Below are positions 8,548 to 9,103 of a DNA stretch of 9,103 bases, piece after piece. The stretch is from an uncultured Hyphomicrobiales bacterium (GTDB lineage: Bacteria; Pseudomonadota; Alphaproteobacteria; Rhizobiales; Beijerinckiaceae), in NCBI GenBank assembly GCA_903903935.1, contig CAIVAX010000100.1:1-9103 (forward strand), written 5' to 3'. Positions within the stretch are counted from its first letter, which is position 1. Each line of letters opens with the position of its first letter. Position numbers and translations under genes: made by a program. The notes beneath the pieces were generated by a model that saw only the letters and a program-made list of their open reading frames with translations, did no database searches and was not told the DNA's origin.

Positions 8548-8590
8548 TCAGGGTAAAAGCGGCGTGTACGGGCAACCTAAGGGCCTGTCC

Positions 8591-8619
8591 CCTTTTTAGA
8601 CGTAATGGTTAAGAGTCAA
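8591..8619 (-). promoter_or_regulatory. Probable ccrM promoter with CtrA half-site and GANTC site
   Basis: On the minus strand, TTGACT (8619-8614) is a good -35 match. It overlaps GACTC (8617-8613), a GANTC site and thus a target of the enzyme encoded downstream. TTAACCAT (8612-8605), matching the CtrA half-site known in alphaproteobacteria, directly abuts it. The -10 is unclear: TAAAAA (8598-8593) lies at 15 nt spacing, shorter than ideal. In Caulobacter, ccrM is activated by CtrA and its promoter region carries GANTC sites, so the layout fits cell-cycle control and possible self-regulation; that part is inference. Confidence 0.5.
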
Positions 8620-8657
8620 AGCTAGCGAGAAACGCTTTTTTATATTGTTTTCATTAT

Positions 8658-8681
8658 CTTAAGGGCTTGTCGCACCTTAAG
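8658..8681 (-). other. Inverted repeat just after the rnhB stop codon
   Basis: CTTAAGG (8658-8664) and CCTTAAG (8675-8681) are perfect 7-bp arms around a 10-nt loop, beginning 2 nt past the rnhB stop codon. No T-run follows on either strand, so it is not a standard intrinsic terminator. It may still end or stabilise the rnhB transcript, or be a binding site upstream of the ccrM promoter. Confidence 0.4.
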
Positions 8682-8683
8682 GC

Positions 8684-9103
8684 TCATTTACCTTGGGCGA
8701 GCCAATCTTTGATTGGTGCAAAAGTCAGCCGATGATAAGGGCTTGGTCCGTGTAAAAAGATGGCTTGGCGATGCGCCAAAGTCCCATAGCCGGCATGCGC
8801 AGCAAATCCATAGAGGGGCTCAACGGCATCAAGACGCTGCATTAAGCGATCGCGCGTCACTTTCGCAATGATCGAGGCAGCAGCAATGGAGAGGCTTTGC
8901 GCATCGCCCTTTACCAGAGTCGAGCCAGCACAGGGCAGATCAAGCGGCAGATCATTGCCATCGATCAACACATGGGCGGGAGCAAGGGCGAGACCCCGCA
9001 CCGCGCGCCGCATGGCCATATGTGTGGCTTGGCGAATATTGATGCGATCAATCTCTTGCGCCGGAGATAGACCAATGCCGATAGATAAAGCCTTGTGCAG
9101 AAT
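8684..9103 (-). CDS. rnhB: Ribonuclease HII, C-terminal part
   Basis: The last 139 codons of RNase HII, which cuts 5' of ribonucleotides embedded in DNA and degrades RNA in RNA:DNA hybrids. The frame is open to the window edge; the ATG at 9019 is internal, since conserved sequence (EIDRINIRQATHMAMRRAV) runs across it. Two catalytic aspartates are visible: the Asp of VLIDGN (codon 8960-8962) and that of VKGD (codon 8903-8905). The conserved AAASIIAKVTRDRLM helix and the C-terminal GYGT and GPSPYHRLTFAPIK motifs follow. The first two acidic residues (DExGRG) lie beyond the edge. It precedes ccrM on the same strand, but about 155-180 nt with its own promoter-like signals separate them, so ccrM is probably transcribed mainly on its own. 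Confidence 0.96.
   Translation of the reverse strand: MLHKALSIGIGLSPAQEIDRINIRQATHMAMRRAVRGLALAPAHVLIDGNDLPLDLPCAGSTLVKGDAQSLSIAAASIIAKVTRDRLMQRLDAVEPLYGFAAHAGYGTLAHRQAIFLHGPSPYHRLTFAPIKDWLAQGK

Noticed and set aside
8618..8640. Plus-strand hairpin with T-run (AAAGC / GCTTTTTT)
   Set aside because: The stem is only 4-5 bp and no plus-strand gene lies upstream to terminate; probably incidental to the AT-rich ccrM upstream region.

Overview
The window reads as ordinary, conserved chromosome of an alphaproteobacterium. The evidence is a GANTC-type DNA methyltransferase of the CcrM family with its C-terminal RAMA-type extension, a DUF721 protein, a Tat-exported DsbA-like protein, a full-length SMC and MutY, clustered as is familiar in this class. 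The CcrM C-terminus resembles the Brucella/rhizobial form more than the Caulobacter form, so Hyphomicrobiales (Rhizobiales) is the likeliest order; this comes from remembered sequences, not a search. Base composition looks moderately GC-rich and even, with no sign of recent transfer, insertion sequences, tRNA genes or CRISPR.

Layout, left half (+ strand): the 3' part of an FMN-dependent alpha-hydroxy-acid dehydrogenase gene (3-665, cut by the window edge); a DUF721/DciA-like gene (714-1256); a DsbA-family thiol oxidoreductase with a twin-arginine signal (1392-2060); smc (2273-5731); and mutY (5741-6844), only 9 nt after smc and probably co-transcribed with it. Right half (- strand): a probable small membrane-protein gene (about 6881-7078) converging on mutY and ending in its own intrinsic terminator; ccrM (7321-8502 or 8529) with an intrinsic terminator at 7247-7279; and the 3' part of rnhB (8684-9103, cut by the window edge), which lies upstream of ccrM on the same strand.

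Most of these genes serve chromosome biology: helicase loading (DciA-like), condensation and segregation (SMC), repair of 8-oxoG:A mispairs (MutY), removal of ribonucleotides from DNA (RNase HII) and cell-cycle methylation (CcrM). The most informative non-coding DNA is the ccrM upstream region, where a TTAACCAT motif (CtrA half-site type) directly abuts a GANTC site that overlaps a -35-like TTGACT. The least explained stretch is 6845-7320, with the small membrane ORF, a G6 run at a possible frame change, and a GTTAAC-rich inverted repeat. I found no convincing new multi-gene system here.
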